NCBI GenBank assembly: GCA_963712065.1 | Contig: CAVQGM010000001.1 | Span: 1,488,001 to 1,552,000 of the forward strand | Length of the DNA: 64,000 nucleotides | Origin: CAVQGM01 sp963712065 | Lineage (GTDB): Bacteria; Actinomycetota; Acidimicrobiia; Acidimicrobiales; Acidimicrobilacustridaceae | Direction: 5' to 3' | Part shown: piece after piece, positions 16,637-25,363 of the stretch | How positions within the stretch are numbered: position 1 is the first letter of the stretch | How the letters are laid out: every line of letters begins with the position of its first letter | Position numbers and translations under genes: made by a program | The notes under the pieces: generated by a model | Database searches by the model: none | Seen by the model: only the letters and a program-made list of their open reading frames with translations | What the model was told of the DNA's origin: nothing

Positions 16637-19600
16637 ATGACGTGTCCCACCTGCGGGGCGGTGGTGGCCGACGGGGCGAGGTACTGCTCGGCGTGCGGCC
16701 ACCAGATGGTCGGCCGGGGCGACGAGCGTCGGGTCGTGACCGTGCTCTTCGCCGACCTGGTGGGCTTCACCTCCATCGCCGAGGGCCGCGACCCCGAGCA
16801 GCTGAAGAACTTCGTCGACGCGTGCTTCGAGCAGCTGAGCGAGGAGGTCACCGCGTTCGGGGGGCGGGTCGACAACATCATCGGTGACGCCATCGTCGCC
16901 CTGTTCGGCGCGCCGCTCGCCCACGAGGACGACGCCGAGCGAGCCGTGCGAGCCGGGCTGCGCATGCAGGACCGGTTGCTCGCGTTCTGCAAGGAGACGG
17001 GCGCCGAGGTGCAGCTCCGCGTCGGCGTCAACACCGGCGAGGTGCTGGTCGGCTCGTTGCGGGCAGGTGCGTCCTACACGGCCATGGGCGACGTGGTGAA
17101 CACCGCCGACCGACTCCAGAAGGCGGCCGAGCCGGGATCGGTGGTGGTCGGTCCGGCGACCTACGCGGCCACGCGGGAGGTCGTCGACTACGAAGCGCTC
17201 GGATCGCTCGGGGTGAAGGGCCGGGAGGAGACCGTCGACGCCTGGATCGCCCGGGCCACGCTGTTGCCCCCGGGGTACCGGCCCCGCCGTCTGCAGACAC
17301 CGTTCGTGGGTCGCGACCCGGAGCTCGGGATCCTGAGCCACGGGATCGACGTCGCGTTCGAGCGGGCCCGCGCCCACCTCGTCCTGCTGCTCGGTGAGGC
17401 GGGGGTCGGCAAGTCGCGGTTGGCCGAGGAGGTGGCCGAGCGGGCACGGCGCGATCAGCGGTGCGCCGTGCTCGAGGGACGCTGCGTCCCCTACGGCGAG
17501 GCCAACGTCTGGTGGCCGGTCGCCGAGGCGCTGCGCGACGCCTGCGGTGTGAGCACCGACGATCCGTTGAGCATCGCCCTCGAGCTGTGCACCGAGGTCG
17601 TGGCCCTGTCGGTCGATCTGCCGGCCGACTCCGACGAGGTGTACCGCATCGTGCAGGGCCTGCTGTACCTGATGGGCTACGAGGGCCCGCTCCGCGAGAT
17701 CGATCCCCAACGCGCCCGGGAGGAGGCGACGCGTTCGGTCCTCGCCTTCATCGAGGGCACCGCCCTCGGCCGGCCGGTCGTGGTGGTGCTGTCCGACCTG
17801 CACTGGGCCGACGACGTGGTGCTCGAGATGATCGACGTGCTGATCGAGCGGTTGAGCCGCGCCCGCGTGGTGATCATCGCCACCGCCCGGCCGGAACTGC
17901 AGGATCGGTGGACGATGCCCACCGGTCGACACAACAGCATCCTCGTCAACCTGGATCCGCTCGACCGTGGCGCCTCCGCCACGCTGCTCGAGTCGCTGAC
18001 CGACGAACTGCTCGACGACGAGATGCGCACCGCGCTGCTCGACCGCAGTGGCGGCAACCCGTTCTTCCTCGAGGAGCTGGTCGCCCTGGTCGCCGAGGGC
18101 GAGGGCGCCGGGCGGACGACCGCGGCCGCCGCCGGCGCCGAGCTCCCCGACACCCTTCGCGGGCTGGTGGCGGCGCGCATCGACGGGCTCGACGCCGTCG
18201 GTCGGGCGACCGTGCAGGACGCCGCGGTGTGGGGCCGCCGCGGACCGGTCGAGGCCCTCGAACGCATGGCCGAGGAGATGCGTGGCGTCCGCGACCTGCT
18301 CCCGGTGCTCGAGGGCCTGGTCGACCGCGAGATCCTCAGGATCGACGGCAACCGGTGGTCGTTCCGGTCCGACCTCATCCGTGAGGTCTCGTACGGCACC
18401 CTCACCAAGGCCGACCGGGCCCGCCGCCACCACGGCATTGCCACGTTCCTCGAGCACCACGTGGCCCGGCGCGAGGAGGCGTCGGAGCGGCTCGTCGACG
18501 TCATCGCCCACCACTACGCCGCCACCGCCGAGCTGGTCGTCGACATCGGCGCCGTCGACGGCGTGCCCGGTGACGTGCGGTCCGCCGCCCTCGACTGGAT
18601 CGAGGAGGCGGCGCGCCGGGCCGAGGTGGCCCAGGTGCTCCTCGTCGCCGAGCGGTTGTTCGCCCAGGCCCTCGTGCTGCTGGCCGACGAGCCCGGCGAG
18701 CGACGGGTGCGGGTGTTGCTCGGCCTGGCCCGCGCCGAGACCGGCCTGCGGCGCCTCGACGCCGCCCGCGCCCACCTGGCCGGCGCCCGGGCCGAGGCGG
18801 AGGCGCTCGGTGCCGACGACCTCGTGCTCGCCGGACAGGTCGTGCTGGGCGACCTCGACCAGAAGCGGGGCGACTTCACGACGTCGACGGCCACGCTGCT
18901 CGACGCCGCCTCCCGCTTCCGGGCCCGTGGCGACGCCGCCGGCGAGGCCGAGGCGTTGCGCTTCGCCGGCATGTCGCAGATCTTCATGGGCGAGTTCACC
19001 GCCGCCGAGGCGTCGATCGACCAGGGCCTGGCCCGGTACCGCGAGCTGGGCGACGTGAGGGGCGAGGCGTGGGCGCTGCAGAACCTGGCGTGGATCTCCT
19101 ACGTCGAAGGACGCACCGACGAGGCCGAGGCCCGCATCACCGCCTCGGCCGACACGTTCCGGGAGCTGGGCGACAGCGGGGGCACGTCGTGGGCGCTCGG
19201 CCTGCTCGGGTTCGTGCGCTACCACCAGGGCCGCCTGGCCGAGGCCGAGGAGCTCGGCGAACGGGTGCTGCGCGAGGGTCGGGAGCGCGGCGACCGTTGG
19301 GGCGAGGGGATGATGCTCCTGCTCACGGCGGGCGTCCGCCTGTGGTCCGGCCGCGCCGCCCAGGCCGTCCCGTCGGCGCGGGAGGCGCTCGACGTGTTCC
19401 GCACCATCGAGGACGCGTTCGGCACCGCCCAGGCGGTGAGCACCTTCGGCCGGGCCCTCGTGACGTCGGGTGAGGTGCACGCCGGGCTGACCCTGCTGCG
19501 CGAGACCCTCGCCGGCGAGGACGACGCATCGGTCGCGCCCGAGCTGTGGGGTGCGATGTCACTCGGCCTGGCCTGCTCCCTCGCCCAGATCGGAGAGCCC

Positions 19601-20179
19601 GAGGGCGCGCTGGCCGCGCTGGAAGGGCTCGGCCGGGCCGAGGCGGGCGAGGACTCGATCGGGGTCTCGGAGCGGGTGGCGGCCGAGGCCCTGGCCCTCG
19701 CCCAGCTCGGCGAGGTCGACGCCGCCAGGGCCCTCCTGACGACGGATCGCGACGGCGCCCACCGGGCCCTGTCGCCCTTTGCGGCCAGCGCCCTCGCCAT
19801 CACGCTGGCCGCGGCCGGGGCCACCGACGAGGTGCTGGCGCTCGAGCAGCAGGTCGCGGCCGCGCCGCGGTCGACCTACCTCGACGGGGCGACGGCGGCC
19901 ATCGCCGCTGCGCTGGTGATGGCCCGGGCCGGCGACGAGGAGGCGATCGTCCGCTTCGCCGACCTCGTGACTTCCCTCGACGCCACCGAGGACCGTGTGA
20001 TCCGGGCCTTGGTCCGCCTGGCCGAGGCGCTGGCCCTCGACGCGCTCGACCTCTCGTCGGCCGAGCTCGCCTTGCAGGCCACCGAGCAGATGCTGGCCGA
20101 GCTCGGCATCGACGCCCACGGCTGGCGGTCGGTCTTCGCCGCCGCCCTCGCCCGCCGACCGGCCGCCGAGCCGGCCTGA
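16637..20179 (+). CDS. class III adenylate/guanylate cyclase fused to AAA-type ATPase and TPR repeats
   Basis: A 1180-aa soluble signalling protein. An N-terminal zinc ribbon (Cys3, Cys6, Cys17, Cys20) precedes a class III cyclase domain at about residues 33-195. FADLVGFT and GDAIVALFG carry the two metal-binding Asp, and MGDVVNTADRLQ supplies the transition-state Asn and Arg. From about 215 (TPFVGRDPEL) an ATPase with Walker A GEAGVGKSRLAEE (near 254) and a Walker B-like VVVVLSDLHWADD follows. About 680-1170 is TPR-like (AEALRFAGMSQIFMGEF; GEAWALQNLAWISYVEG). The layout matches actinobacterial cyclase-ATPase-TPR proteins that act as large sensors. Whether it makes cAMP is not shown. There is no membrane segment. 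Confidence 0.88.
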   Translation: MTCPTCGAVVADGARYCSACGHQMVGRGDERRVVTVLFADLVGFTSIAEGRDPEQLKNFVDACFEQLSEEVTAFGGRVDNIIGDAIVALFGAPLAHEDDAERAVRAGLRMQDRLLAFCKETGAEVQLRVGVNTGEVLVGSLRAGASYTAMGDVVNTADRLQKAAEPGSVVVGPATYAATREVVDYEALGSLGVKGREETVDAWIARATLLPPGYRPRRLQTPFVGRDPELGILSHGIDVAFERARAHLVLLLGEAGVGKSRLAEEVAERARRDQRCAVLEGRCVPYGEANVWWPVAEALRDACGVSTDDPLSIALELCTEVVALSVDLPADSDEVYRIVQGLLYLMGYEGPLREIDPQRAREEATRSVLAFIEGTALGRPVVVVLSDLHWADDVVLEMIDVLIERLSRARVVIIATARPELQDRWTMPTGRHNSILVNLDPLDRGASATLLESLTDELLDDEMRTALLDRSGGNPFFLEELVALVAEGEGAGRTTAAAAGAELPDTLRGLVAARIDGLDAVGRATVQDAAVWGRRGPVEALERMAEEMRGVRDLLPVLEGLVDREILRIDGNRWSFRSDLIREVSYGTLTKADRARRHHGIATFLEHHVARREEASERLVDVIAHHYAATAELVVDIGAVDGVPGDVRSAALDWIEEAARRAEVAQVLLVAERLFAQALVLLADEPGERRVRVLLGLARAETGLRRLDAARAHLAGARAEAEALGADDLVLAGQVVLGDLDQKRGDFTTSTATLLDAASRFRARGDAAGEAEALRFAGMSQIFMGEFTAAEASIDQGLARYRELGDVRGEAWALQNLAWISYVEGRTDEAEARITASADTFRELGDSGGTSWALGLLGFVRYHQGRLAEAEELGERVLREGRERGDRWGEGMMLLLTAGVRLWSGRAAQAVPSAREALDVFRTIEDAFGTAQAVSTFGRALVTSGEVHAGLTLLRETLAGEDDASVAPELWGAMSLGLACSLAQIGEPEGALAALEGLGRAEAGEDSIGVSERVAAEALALAQLGEVDAARALLTTDRDGAHRALSPFAASALAITLAAAGATDEVLALEQQVAAAPRSTYLDGATAAIAAALVMARAGDEEAIVRFADLVTSLDATEDRVIRALVRLAEALALDALDLSSAELALQATEQMLAELGIDAHGWRSVFAAALARRPAAEPA

Positions 20180-20194
20180 TCACCGGAAAACGAC

Positions 20195-20220
20195 CAGGAG
20201 GGCCCGTGAGGGCCCTCCTG
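20195..20220. terminator. strong bidirectional terminator hairpin
   Basis: CAGGAGGGCCC pairs perfectly with GGGCCCTCCTG over 11 bp around a GTGA tetraloop. It starts 15 nt after the cyclase stop, between convergent genes. No T-tract follows, as is common in high-GC actinobacteria. The rest of the gap to 20336 shows nothing. Confidence 0.8.
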
Positions 20221-20336
20221 GGAGACCTCGGGGCAGGGGGGATGCCGGGAGGTCTGCTCCGCACCTCACGAGGGGGACCGAGGGTGCAGAAGGTGTCGGC
20301 CGTCCGCCATCGGGGGCGGGGCCGAGGCGAGGTGGC

Positions 20337-20678
20337 TCAGGCGGCCTTGATGTCGTCGGCGACCTTCTTCACGGTCTTGGCCGCCTTGCTCGGGGCCGGC
20401 TTCACGACCTTGGTGGTGACGGGCTCGGCGGCGTCGAGGACTGCGCCGACCAGTTCGTGGGTGGCGTCGAGCATCTTGCCGGCGAAGGCGAACTGGTTGT
20501 CGGCCAGCTCACGGGCGGTGGGCACGAACTCGCCGATGCGCTCGGTCGGGAGCTGCGGGATGCGCTCCTCGACGAGCTCGACGACCTTGGTGACGGCGCC
20601 GGCGATGGGCTCCTGGGCCGAGGTGTAGGCGTCGAGGACGCGGGTCTGGGCGGTCTCGAGACGATCGATGACGGTCAT
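20337..20678 (-). CDS. phasin/HbhA-like helical protein with a lysine-rich tail
   Basis: A 113-aa, wholly helical-looking protein. Residues 1-75 are amphipathic (IDRLETAQTRVLDAYTSAQE; VVELVEERIPQ; ARELADNQFAFAGKMLDATH), like phasins that coat storage granules or membranes. The tail has spaced lysines and alanines (KAAKTVKKVADDIKAA), like the C-terminus of mycobacterial heparin-binding haemagglutinin. The ATG follows a CGGAGG Shine-Dalgarno. Its upstream neighbour on the same strand is a XRE regulator, the same pairing as Rv0474-hbhA in Mycobacterium tuberculosis. Identity is inferred from composition and context; it is shorter than HbhA (about 200 aa). Confidence 0.55.
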   Translation of the reverse strand: MTVIDRLETAQTRVLDAYTSAQEPIAGAVTKVVELVEERIPQLPTERIGEFVPTARELADNQFAFAGKMLDATHELVGAVLDAAEPVTTKVVKPAPSKAAKTVKKVADDIKAA

Positions 20679-20930
20679 GGCAGCCTCCGAAGGGGGGTGG
20701 GGCGATGGCGATGTGTGCTCAGGAAACCAAGCAATGCTCACAACGTCAACCACTTGCTAGAAAAATCTCGCATGTCATCGGTCACAGCGCTCGTGGCGCC
20801 TCGCCCTCGCCCCGGCTCCGGTCGATCTCGAACCGGTTGCCTGCACCGGGCCGGCCGACCGCCGAACCCGCAACCGGTTCGGGACGTCGGCTCCCACGTC
20901 GCTGCGCTCCCTGGCCCTCCGGGGCCGAGC

Positions 20931-21296
20931 TCAGGCGCGCTGGTTGGCGTCGAGGTAGCTGCGGTAGACGGCGAGCAGGGAGCTGCGCTGGTCCTCGGTG
21001 AGGCCAGCGTCGGCGAGGATCGCCTGCTCGGTGCCCACGCCGTCGTCCGGCTCGTCGGAGAGCACCCCGGCCCGGGCCAGCAGCGTCTCCATGGACACGT
21101 TGAGGGCACCCGAGATCGCCTTCAGCACCCGCACCGAGGGCTCGTGCAGGCCACGTTCGATCTGGCTCAGGTACGGGTTGGACACGTTGGCCTTCTCGGC
21201 CAGGTCGCGGAGCGACAGCTGGGCCTGTTCCCGCTGACTGCGGATGTACTGACCCAGCGCCTGCAGCTGCTCCCGGACGCGATCGTCACCGGCCAC
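20931..21296 (-). CDS. XRE-family helix-turn-helix regulator
   Basis: A 121-aa DNA-binding protein. A Cro/C1-type HTH covers about residues 10-70: LGQYIRSQREQAQLSLRDLA, EKANVSNPYLSQIERG with the recognition helix, then LKAISGALNVSMETLLARAG. The acidic tail and the final TEDQRSSLLAVYRSYL resemble the Rv0474 group, which sits beside hbhA. The GTG at 21294-21296 is chosen over one 10 codons upstream because TACCGT ends 7 nt before it and the extra residues are low-complexity. It probably controls the phasin-like gene downstream. Imperfect AGCAA/TTGCT half-sites lie in the intervening 250 bp (about 20730-20758), which holds no gene. Confidence 0.75.
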   Translation of the reverse strand: MAGDDRVREQLQALGQYIRSQREQAQLSLRDLAEKANVSNPYLSQIERGLHEPSVRVLKAISGALNVSMETLLARAGVLSDEPDDGVGTEQAILADAGLTEDQRSSLLAVYRSYLDANQRA

Positions 21297-21303
21297 GGGT
21301 GCG

Positions 21304-21309
21304 ACGGTA
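21304..21309 (-). promoter_or_regulatory. -10-like box TACCGT before the XRE gene
   Basis: Minus-strand TACCGT ends 7 nt before the GTG taken as start. This spacing matches the other leaderless genes here and argues for the shorter protein. Confidence 0.4.
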
Positions 21310-21344
21310 GCGCCCGGCGCGGTCACCGCCCCGCACCCGGCGGT

Positions 21345-21430
21345 CGCCGCCCCGCCCCCGGCGGTCGCCGCCCGGGTCCTGAAGGCGCCGCCCGGGTCCT
21401 GGAGCCGCCGTTCGGGTCCGTGGGCCGCCG
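21345..21430. repeat. 20-bp tandem minisatellite
   Basis: Units beginning CGCCG recur at 21345, 21366, 21386, 21406 and 21426. The middle copies share CGCCGCCCGGGTCCTG, while the outer ones have drifted. The array fills the gap between the CDF gene stop and the XRE gene promoter. It is not a CRISPR: there are no unique spacers. Confidence 0.6.
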
Positions 21431-22384
21431 TCAGCGCGGCTCGACGGGCGTCGTCGTCGGCGACCCGTGCCCGCCCGCCCGATGGATGTCGGGTTCCACG
21501 AAGACGCGCCGCACGGCGGGGACGGCGGTCCGCACGCCTTCCTCGACCTCGTCGATGGCGTGGGCGAGCTGGCGGACGGTGAGCTGGTCGTCGAACTCGA
21601 CCTTGGCCGCGACCAGCAGGTCGTCGGGCCCCAGGTGCTCCGTGCGGAGGTTGATGAGCCGACGGACCGGGCCGGCCCCCTCGATCGCCTCCCTGATGTG
21701 GGCCTCGTCCGCGGGGCTGGCCGCCTCTCCGATGAGCAGGCTCTTCATCTCGATGGCCAGCACGACGGCGATCACGAGCAGCAGCACGCCGATGGCGACG
21801 GTGCCCATGCCGTCGTAGACCGACTCCCCGGTGATCGCCGCCGTGCCGATGGCGGCGAGGGCGATGACCAGGCCGACGAGGGCGCCGAAGTCCTCGAGGA
21901 GCACCACGGGGAGCTCGGGCGACTTCGTGTGACGGATGAACGCCGGCCAGCTCGCGCCGCGACGCAGGGGGTTCGACTCGTTGATCGCCGTCCGGAACGA
22001 GTACGACTCGAGACCGATGGCGACGACGAGGATGCCGACCGCCCAGATCGGGTCGGTGAGCTCGTGGGGGTGGAGGAGCTTCTCGATGCCCTCGTAGAGC
22101 GAGAAGACGCCGCCGAGCACGAACAGGACGATGGCCACGACGAACGACCAGAAGTAGCGCTCGCGCGAGTAGCCGAACTGGTGAGCGTCGTCGGCGGGGC
22201 GGCTGGCCCGCTTCCCGCCCAGCAGGAGGAGCACCTGGTTGCCGCTGTCGGCGGCGGAGTGGATGCTCTCGGCCAGCAGCGACGAGGCTCCCGTGAACAG
22301 GAAGCCGACGAATTTGGCGATGGCGATGCCGACGTTCGCGACCAGTGCGGCGAGGATCGCCTTCCGGCCACCGTGTGCGGACAT
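21431..22384 (-). CDS. cation diffusion facilitator (CDF) transporter
   Basis: A 317-aa inner-membrane metal/proton antiporter with six hydrophobic helices. TM2 has ESIHSAADSGNQ, giving the HxxxD metal-site motif. TM5 has LLEDFGALVGLVIALAA, supplying the second acidic site. The SLL.E.IHS-DS-NQ style and the insert RPADDAHQFGYSRERYFWSF resemble the ZnT9/MMT-like CDF group (HxxxD, VLLED). A cytoplasmic domain follows TM6 (AAKVEFDDQLTVRQLAHAID). Substrate may be Zn, Mn, Fe or Co; it cannot be fixed from sequence. The start ATG has TAGAAC 7 nt upstream. It follows lhgO by 10 nt on the same strand. Confidence 0.85.
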   Translation of the reverse strand: MSAHGGRKAILAALVANVGIAIAKFVGFLFTGASSLLAESIHSAADSGNQVLLLLGGKRASRPADDAHQFGYSRERYFWSFVVAIVLFVLGGVFSLYEGIEKLLHPHELTDPIWAVGILVVAIGLESYSFRTAINESNPLRRGASWPAFIRHTKSPELPVVLLEDFGALVGLVIALAAIGTAAITGESVYDGMGTVAIGVLLLVIAVVLAIEMKSLLIGEAASPADEAHIREAIEGAGPVRRLINLRTEHLGPDDLLVAAKVEFDDQLTVRQLAHAIDEVEEGVRTAVPAVRRVFVEPDIHRAGGHGSPTTTPVEPR

Positions 22385-22394
22385 GGGCGGCGTT

Positions 22395-23603
22395 CTAGCA
22401 GGGTCCGTCGGCGACCAAGGCGGCGATCCGCCGCCCGATGGCCAACGACGCGGTGGCCGCCGGCGACGGGGCGTTGAGGACGTGCACGGCCCGGGGACCG
22501 GTGATGATGGCGAAGTCGTCGAGCAGGCGGCCATCGGCGGTGACCGCCTGGGCCCGCACGCCGCTGCCTCCGGCCACGAGGTCGCCGGGTCCGATGGCGG
22601 GCACCAGGTGCCGGAGGTCGCGGACGAGCAGCCGGCGGCTGATGGAGCGGGCGACCTCGGCGGCCCCGGTGCCTCCGTAGCGACCGGCGAGCCGCCACAG
22701 GGCCGTGTCGGTGGCCATGGCCCGCACGTCGCCCGGGTCGACGCGCGTCCAGCCGTAGCCCTCGCGGGCCAACGCCAACAGGGCGTTGGGTCCGGCGTGG
22801 ACCCGACCGTCGACCCCCCGGGTGAGGTGGACGCCGAGGAACGGGAACCGGGGATCGGGCACCGGGTACACGAGGGCGCGCACGAGGTGCTCCCGGCTGG
22901 GAACCAGCTCGTGGTACTCGCCCCGGAACGGAACGATGCGCACGTCGGGGTGCTCACCGGCCAGGCGAGCGATGCGGTCGCTCTGCAGGCCGGCGCAGTT
23001 GACCACGACGGTGCCGCGTCGGGCCCCGGTCGTCGTGTGCACGGTGACCCGGTCGACCCCCGCCTCGATGGCCACGACCTCGGCCCCGAGGTCGAGCTCA
23101 CCCCCGGCCGACACCAGGTCGTCGGCCAACGTGGCGGTGACGGCGGCGAAGTCGACGACCCCGGTCTCGGGCACGTGGAGGGCGGCGGCGGCCTCCACGT
23201 GGGGCTCGAGCTCGGCCAGCTCGCGGCGGCCGATGAACCGCACGGCGAGCCCGTTGGCCCGGCCCCGCACCTCCAGCTCCTGCAGCCGCTCGAGCTCGTC
23301 GACGGCGCGGGCGACGATCACCTTGCCGTCCCGGCGGCGGGGTATGCCCCGTTCGTCGCAGAAGGCCTCGAGGAGGCGCCGACCCTCGACGCACAGCCGG
23401 GCCTTCTCGCTCCCCGGCCGGTAGTAGACGCCCGAGTGGATCACGCCGGAGTTGTGCCCGCTCTGGTGGGCCCCGACCGAGCGCTCCTTGTCGAGCACGA
23501 CGACGTGAGCGCCGCCGGACTGCAGCGCGCGGGCGGTGGCCAGCCCGACGATGCCGGCGCCGATCACCACCACCTCGGTCGGCGCGGTCACCTGCCCGCT
23601 CAC
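22395..23603 (-). CDS. lhgO: L-2-hydroxyglutarate oxidase/dehydrogenase
   Basis: A 402-aa FAD enzyme of the DAO family that oxidises L-2-hydroxyglutarate to 2-oxoglutarate and passes electrons to quinone or O2. The N-terminal FAD fold is EVVVIGAGIVGLATARAL. The LhgO signature SVGAHQSGHNSGVIHSGVYY follows immediately, with the flavin-contacting HNSGVIH. ARLCVEGRRLLEAFCDERGI and the C-terminal VHVLNAPSPAATASLAIG are also typical. The GTG start overlaps the stop of the pyrophosphatase gene by 2 nt (GTGA), so I take that rather than the longer in-frame version. The upstream gene makes pyrophosphate hydrolysis products; no metabolic link between the two is evident. Confidence 0.88.
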   Translation of the reverse strand: MSGQVTAPTEVVVIGAGIVGLATARALQSGGAHVVVLDKERSVGAHQSGHNSGVIHSGVYYRPGSEKARLCVEGRRLLEAFCDERGIPRRRDGKVIVARAVDELERLQELEVRGRANGLAVRFIGRRELAELEPHVEAAAALHVPETGVVDFAAVTATLADDLVSAGGELDLGAEVVAIEAGVDRVTVHTTTGARRGTVVVNCAGLQSDRIARLAGEHPDVRIVPFRGEYHELVPSREHLVRALVYPVPDPRFPFLGVHLTRGVDGRVHAGPNALLALAREGYGWTRVDPGDVRAMATDTALWRLAGRYGGTGAAEVARSISRRLLVRDLRHLVPAIGPGDLVAGGSGVRAQAVTADGRLLDDFAIITGPRAVHVLNAPSPAATASLAIGRRIAALVADGPC

Positions 23604-24100
23604 CCGTGGTCGCTGGACGGTGGGACGTAGCGGGCGCGCGATGCCTCGATCTCGGCCCACGCGGCCTCCCGGCCCTCGAACTCACCCGGGTAGGAGTGCT
23701 TGTCGGGTTCGAGGTCCTTGTAGATCGTGAAGAAGTGGCGGATCTCGGCCAGGAGCTCCGGGCTGAGGTCGGTCAGCTCGGTCATGTCCCGGAACCGGGG
23801 TTCGTTGGGCTCCACGCAGATGATCTTGGCGTCGGGGCCCTTCTCGTCGGCCATCCACATCACGCCCACGGGCCGCGCCGTCACCCAGCAGCCCGGGAAC
23901 GTCGGGTCCTCGGTGAGGACGAGGACGTCGAGGGGATCGCCGTCCTCGGCCAGGCTGTCGGGGACGAAGCCGTACTCCGTCGGGTAGACGGTGGCCGAGA
24001 AGAGCCGACGGTCGAGGTGGATCCGACCCGTCTCGTGGTCCATCTCGTACTTGTTGCGGCTGCCCCTCGGGATCTCGATGACCACGTCGATCAGGTCCAT
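23600..24100 (-). CDS. ppa: soluble inorganic pyrophosphatase
   Basis: A family I pyrophosphatase of 166 aa (usual length 160-175) that hydrolyses PPi to phosphate in the cytoplasm and drives biosynthetic reactions forward. Visible active-site motifs are IEIPRGSRNKYEMD (Lys and Glu), YPTEYGFVPDSLAEDGDPLD (with the metal-binding Asp triad D-GDPLD) and EKGPDAKIICV. TELTDLSPELLAEIRHFFTI and YKDLEPDK match the C-terminal helix and lysine. CACAAT ends 6 nt before the ATG, suggesting a leaderless start. It is coupled to lhgO by a GTGA overlap. Confidence 0.93.
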   Translation of the reverse strand: MDLIDVVIEIPRGSRNKYEMDHETGRIHLDRRLFSATVYPTEYGFVPDSLAEDGDPLDVLVLTEDPTFPGCWVTARPVGVMWMADEKGPDAKIICVEPNEPRFRDMTELTDLSPELLAEIRHFFTIYKDLEPDKHSYPGEFEGREAAWAEIEASRARYVPPSSDHG

Positions 24101-24200
24101 GGCCACATTGTGGCCCCGAGCCGGGAGCGCCGTGGCACCGTCGCCGTGACCCAGAGCCCCGAACCGGGCGCGACGGGGTCCCGGCGGCCATGCTGAAGGC

Positions 24201-25363
24201 GTGGACCTCGGCGTCGTGATCGGCCTGGCCGGATGGCTGGTGGGCTGGTGGCTGCTGTGGCGGGTCCCGACGCTCGATCGCCCCGCCCGGGGGCGCGGGC
24301 CGAGGGAGGCGCGCTGGCGGCGGCACCGGTCGACGTCGCCGTCGTCGTGCCGGCCCGGAACGAGGAGCGGGCCCTCCCCTCGCTGCTCGACTCGCTCGCC
24401 GCCCAGCACGTCGCGCCGCGTCAGGTGATCGTGGTCGACGACGGCTCGGCCGACGGCACGTCCCGCATCGCCGGGTCACGACCGTCGGTCACGCTGGTGG
24501 AGGGGGCCGCGCTGCCGGAGGGGTGGACGGGCAAGACCTGGGCGTGTGCCCAGGGGGTGGCCCGCGCCGACGCCGAGCGCCTGCTGTTCCTCGACGCCGA
24601 CGTGACCCTGGCCCCCGACGCCGTGGGTGCGCTGGTCGCCGAGCACGATCGACGCGGTGGCCTGCTGTCGGTGCAGCCCTTCCACAGGATGGAGCACGCC
24701 TACGAGCAGCTCTCCGCGGTGTTCAACGTCGTGGCGGTGATGGGGGTGGGCATGGCCAGTCCCCGACGCGACGGTCGCTCGCGGGGCGCGTTCGGGCCGT
24801 GCCTGCTCGTCGGACGTCACGACTACGACCGCCTGGGCGGCCACGATGCGGTGCGCGGCTCGGTCGTCGAGGACGTCGCCCTGGCCCGTCGGGCGGCCGC
24901 GATGGGGATCCCCGTGCACTCGCTCGGCGGTGGTGGCGCCGTCGCGTTCCGCATGTACCCGTCCGGGCTGCGCCAACTCCTCGAGGGCTGGACGAAGAAC
25001 TTCGCCACCGGCGCGTCGGCGGTCGGCGTCGGTCGCCTCGTGCTCATCGGGCTCTGGGTGACCGCGGCCCTCCTGCCGCTCGTGCTCGCCGTGGGCGCGC
25101 TGCGCGCCGGGTCGCCCACGGCGTTGGCGGTCGCGGGCGTGCTGTACCTGTTGGACGTGGTCCAGCTCCGCATCATGAGCCGGCCGCTCGGCACCTTCGG
25201 GTTCGCCACCGCGCTCGCCGCGCCGCTCCTCGCCGTGGTGTTCGTCGCCGTGTTCGTCCGGTCGGTGTGGCGTACGGCCGTTCGCCGGCGCGTCGTGTGG
25301 CGGGGCCGTGAGGTGCCGGTCGGTCCCGCCGCCGGGTCCCCCCGACGTGGGGGATCGACGTGA
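24201..25363 (+). CDS. family 2 glycosyltransferase, CrtQ-like, with an apparent N-terminal frameshift
   Basis: The body (from about 24310) is a membrane-associated GT2 enzyme. VDVAVVVPARNEERALPSLL, VIVVDDGSADGT, the donor/metal site LLFLDADV, and the CrtQ-like GWTGKTWACAQG are visible. VEDVALARRA supplies the catalytic acid region, and three C-terminal hydrophobic helices follow. The expected N-terminal membrane helix (VDLGVVIGLAGWLVGWWLLW) is present from the GTG at 24201 but in another frame. The frames would join at the G run near 24290. A CATGCT box 6 nt before that GTG supports the upstream start. Without the shift, an ATG at 24233 gives 376 aa lacking the helix. It overlaps the CrtO-like gene by 4 nt. 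Confidence 0.72.

Noticed and set aside
16505..19480. A 991-codon open frame on the minus strand
   Set aside because: It is antisense to the clearly real cyclase gene. Long antisense frames arise from the strong G/C third-position bias, and its product is low-complexity Gly/Arg/His/Asp.
20721..20749. A sigma70-type promoter (TTGACG with TTTCCT at 17 bp) for the phasin-like gene
   Set aside because: The -35 is good but the -10 lacks the TANNNT core, so I do not list it as a feature.
21345..21430. CRISPR array
   Set aside because: Units are about 20 bp, adjacent and degenerate, with no unique spacers and no cas genes.
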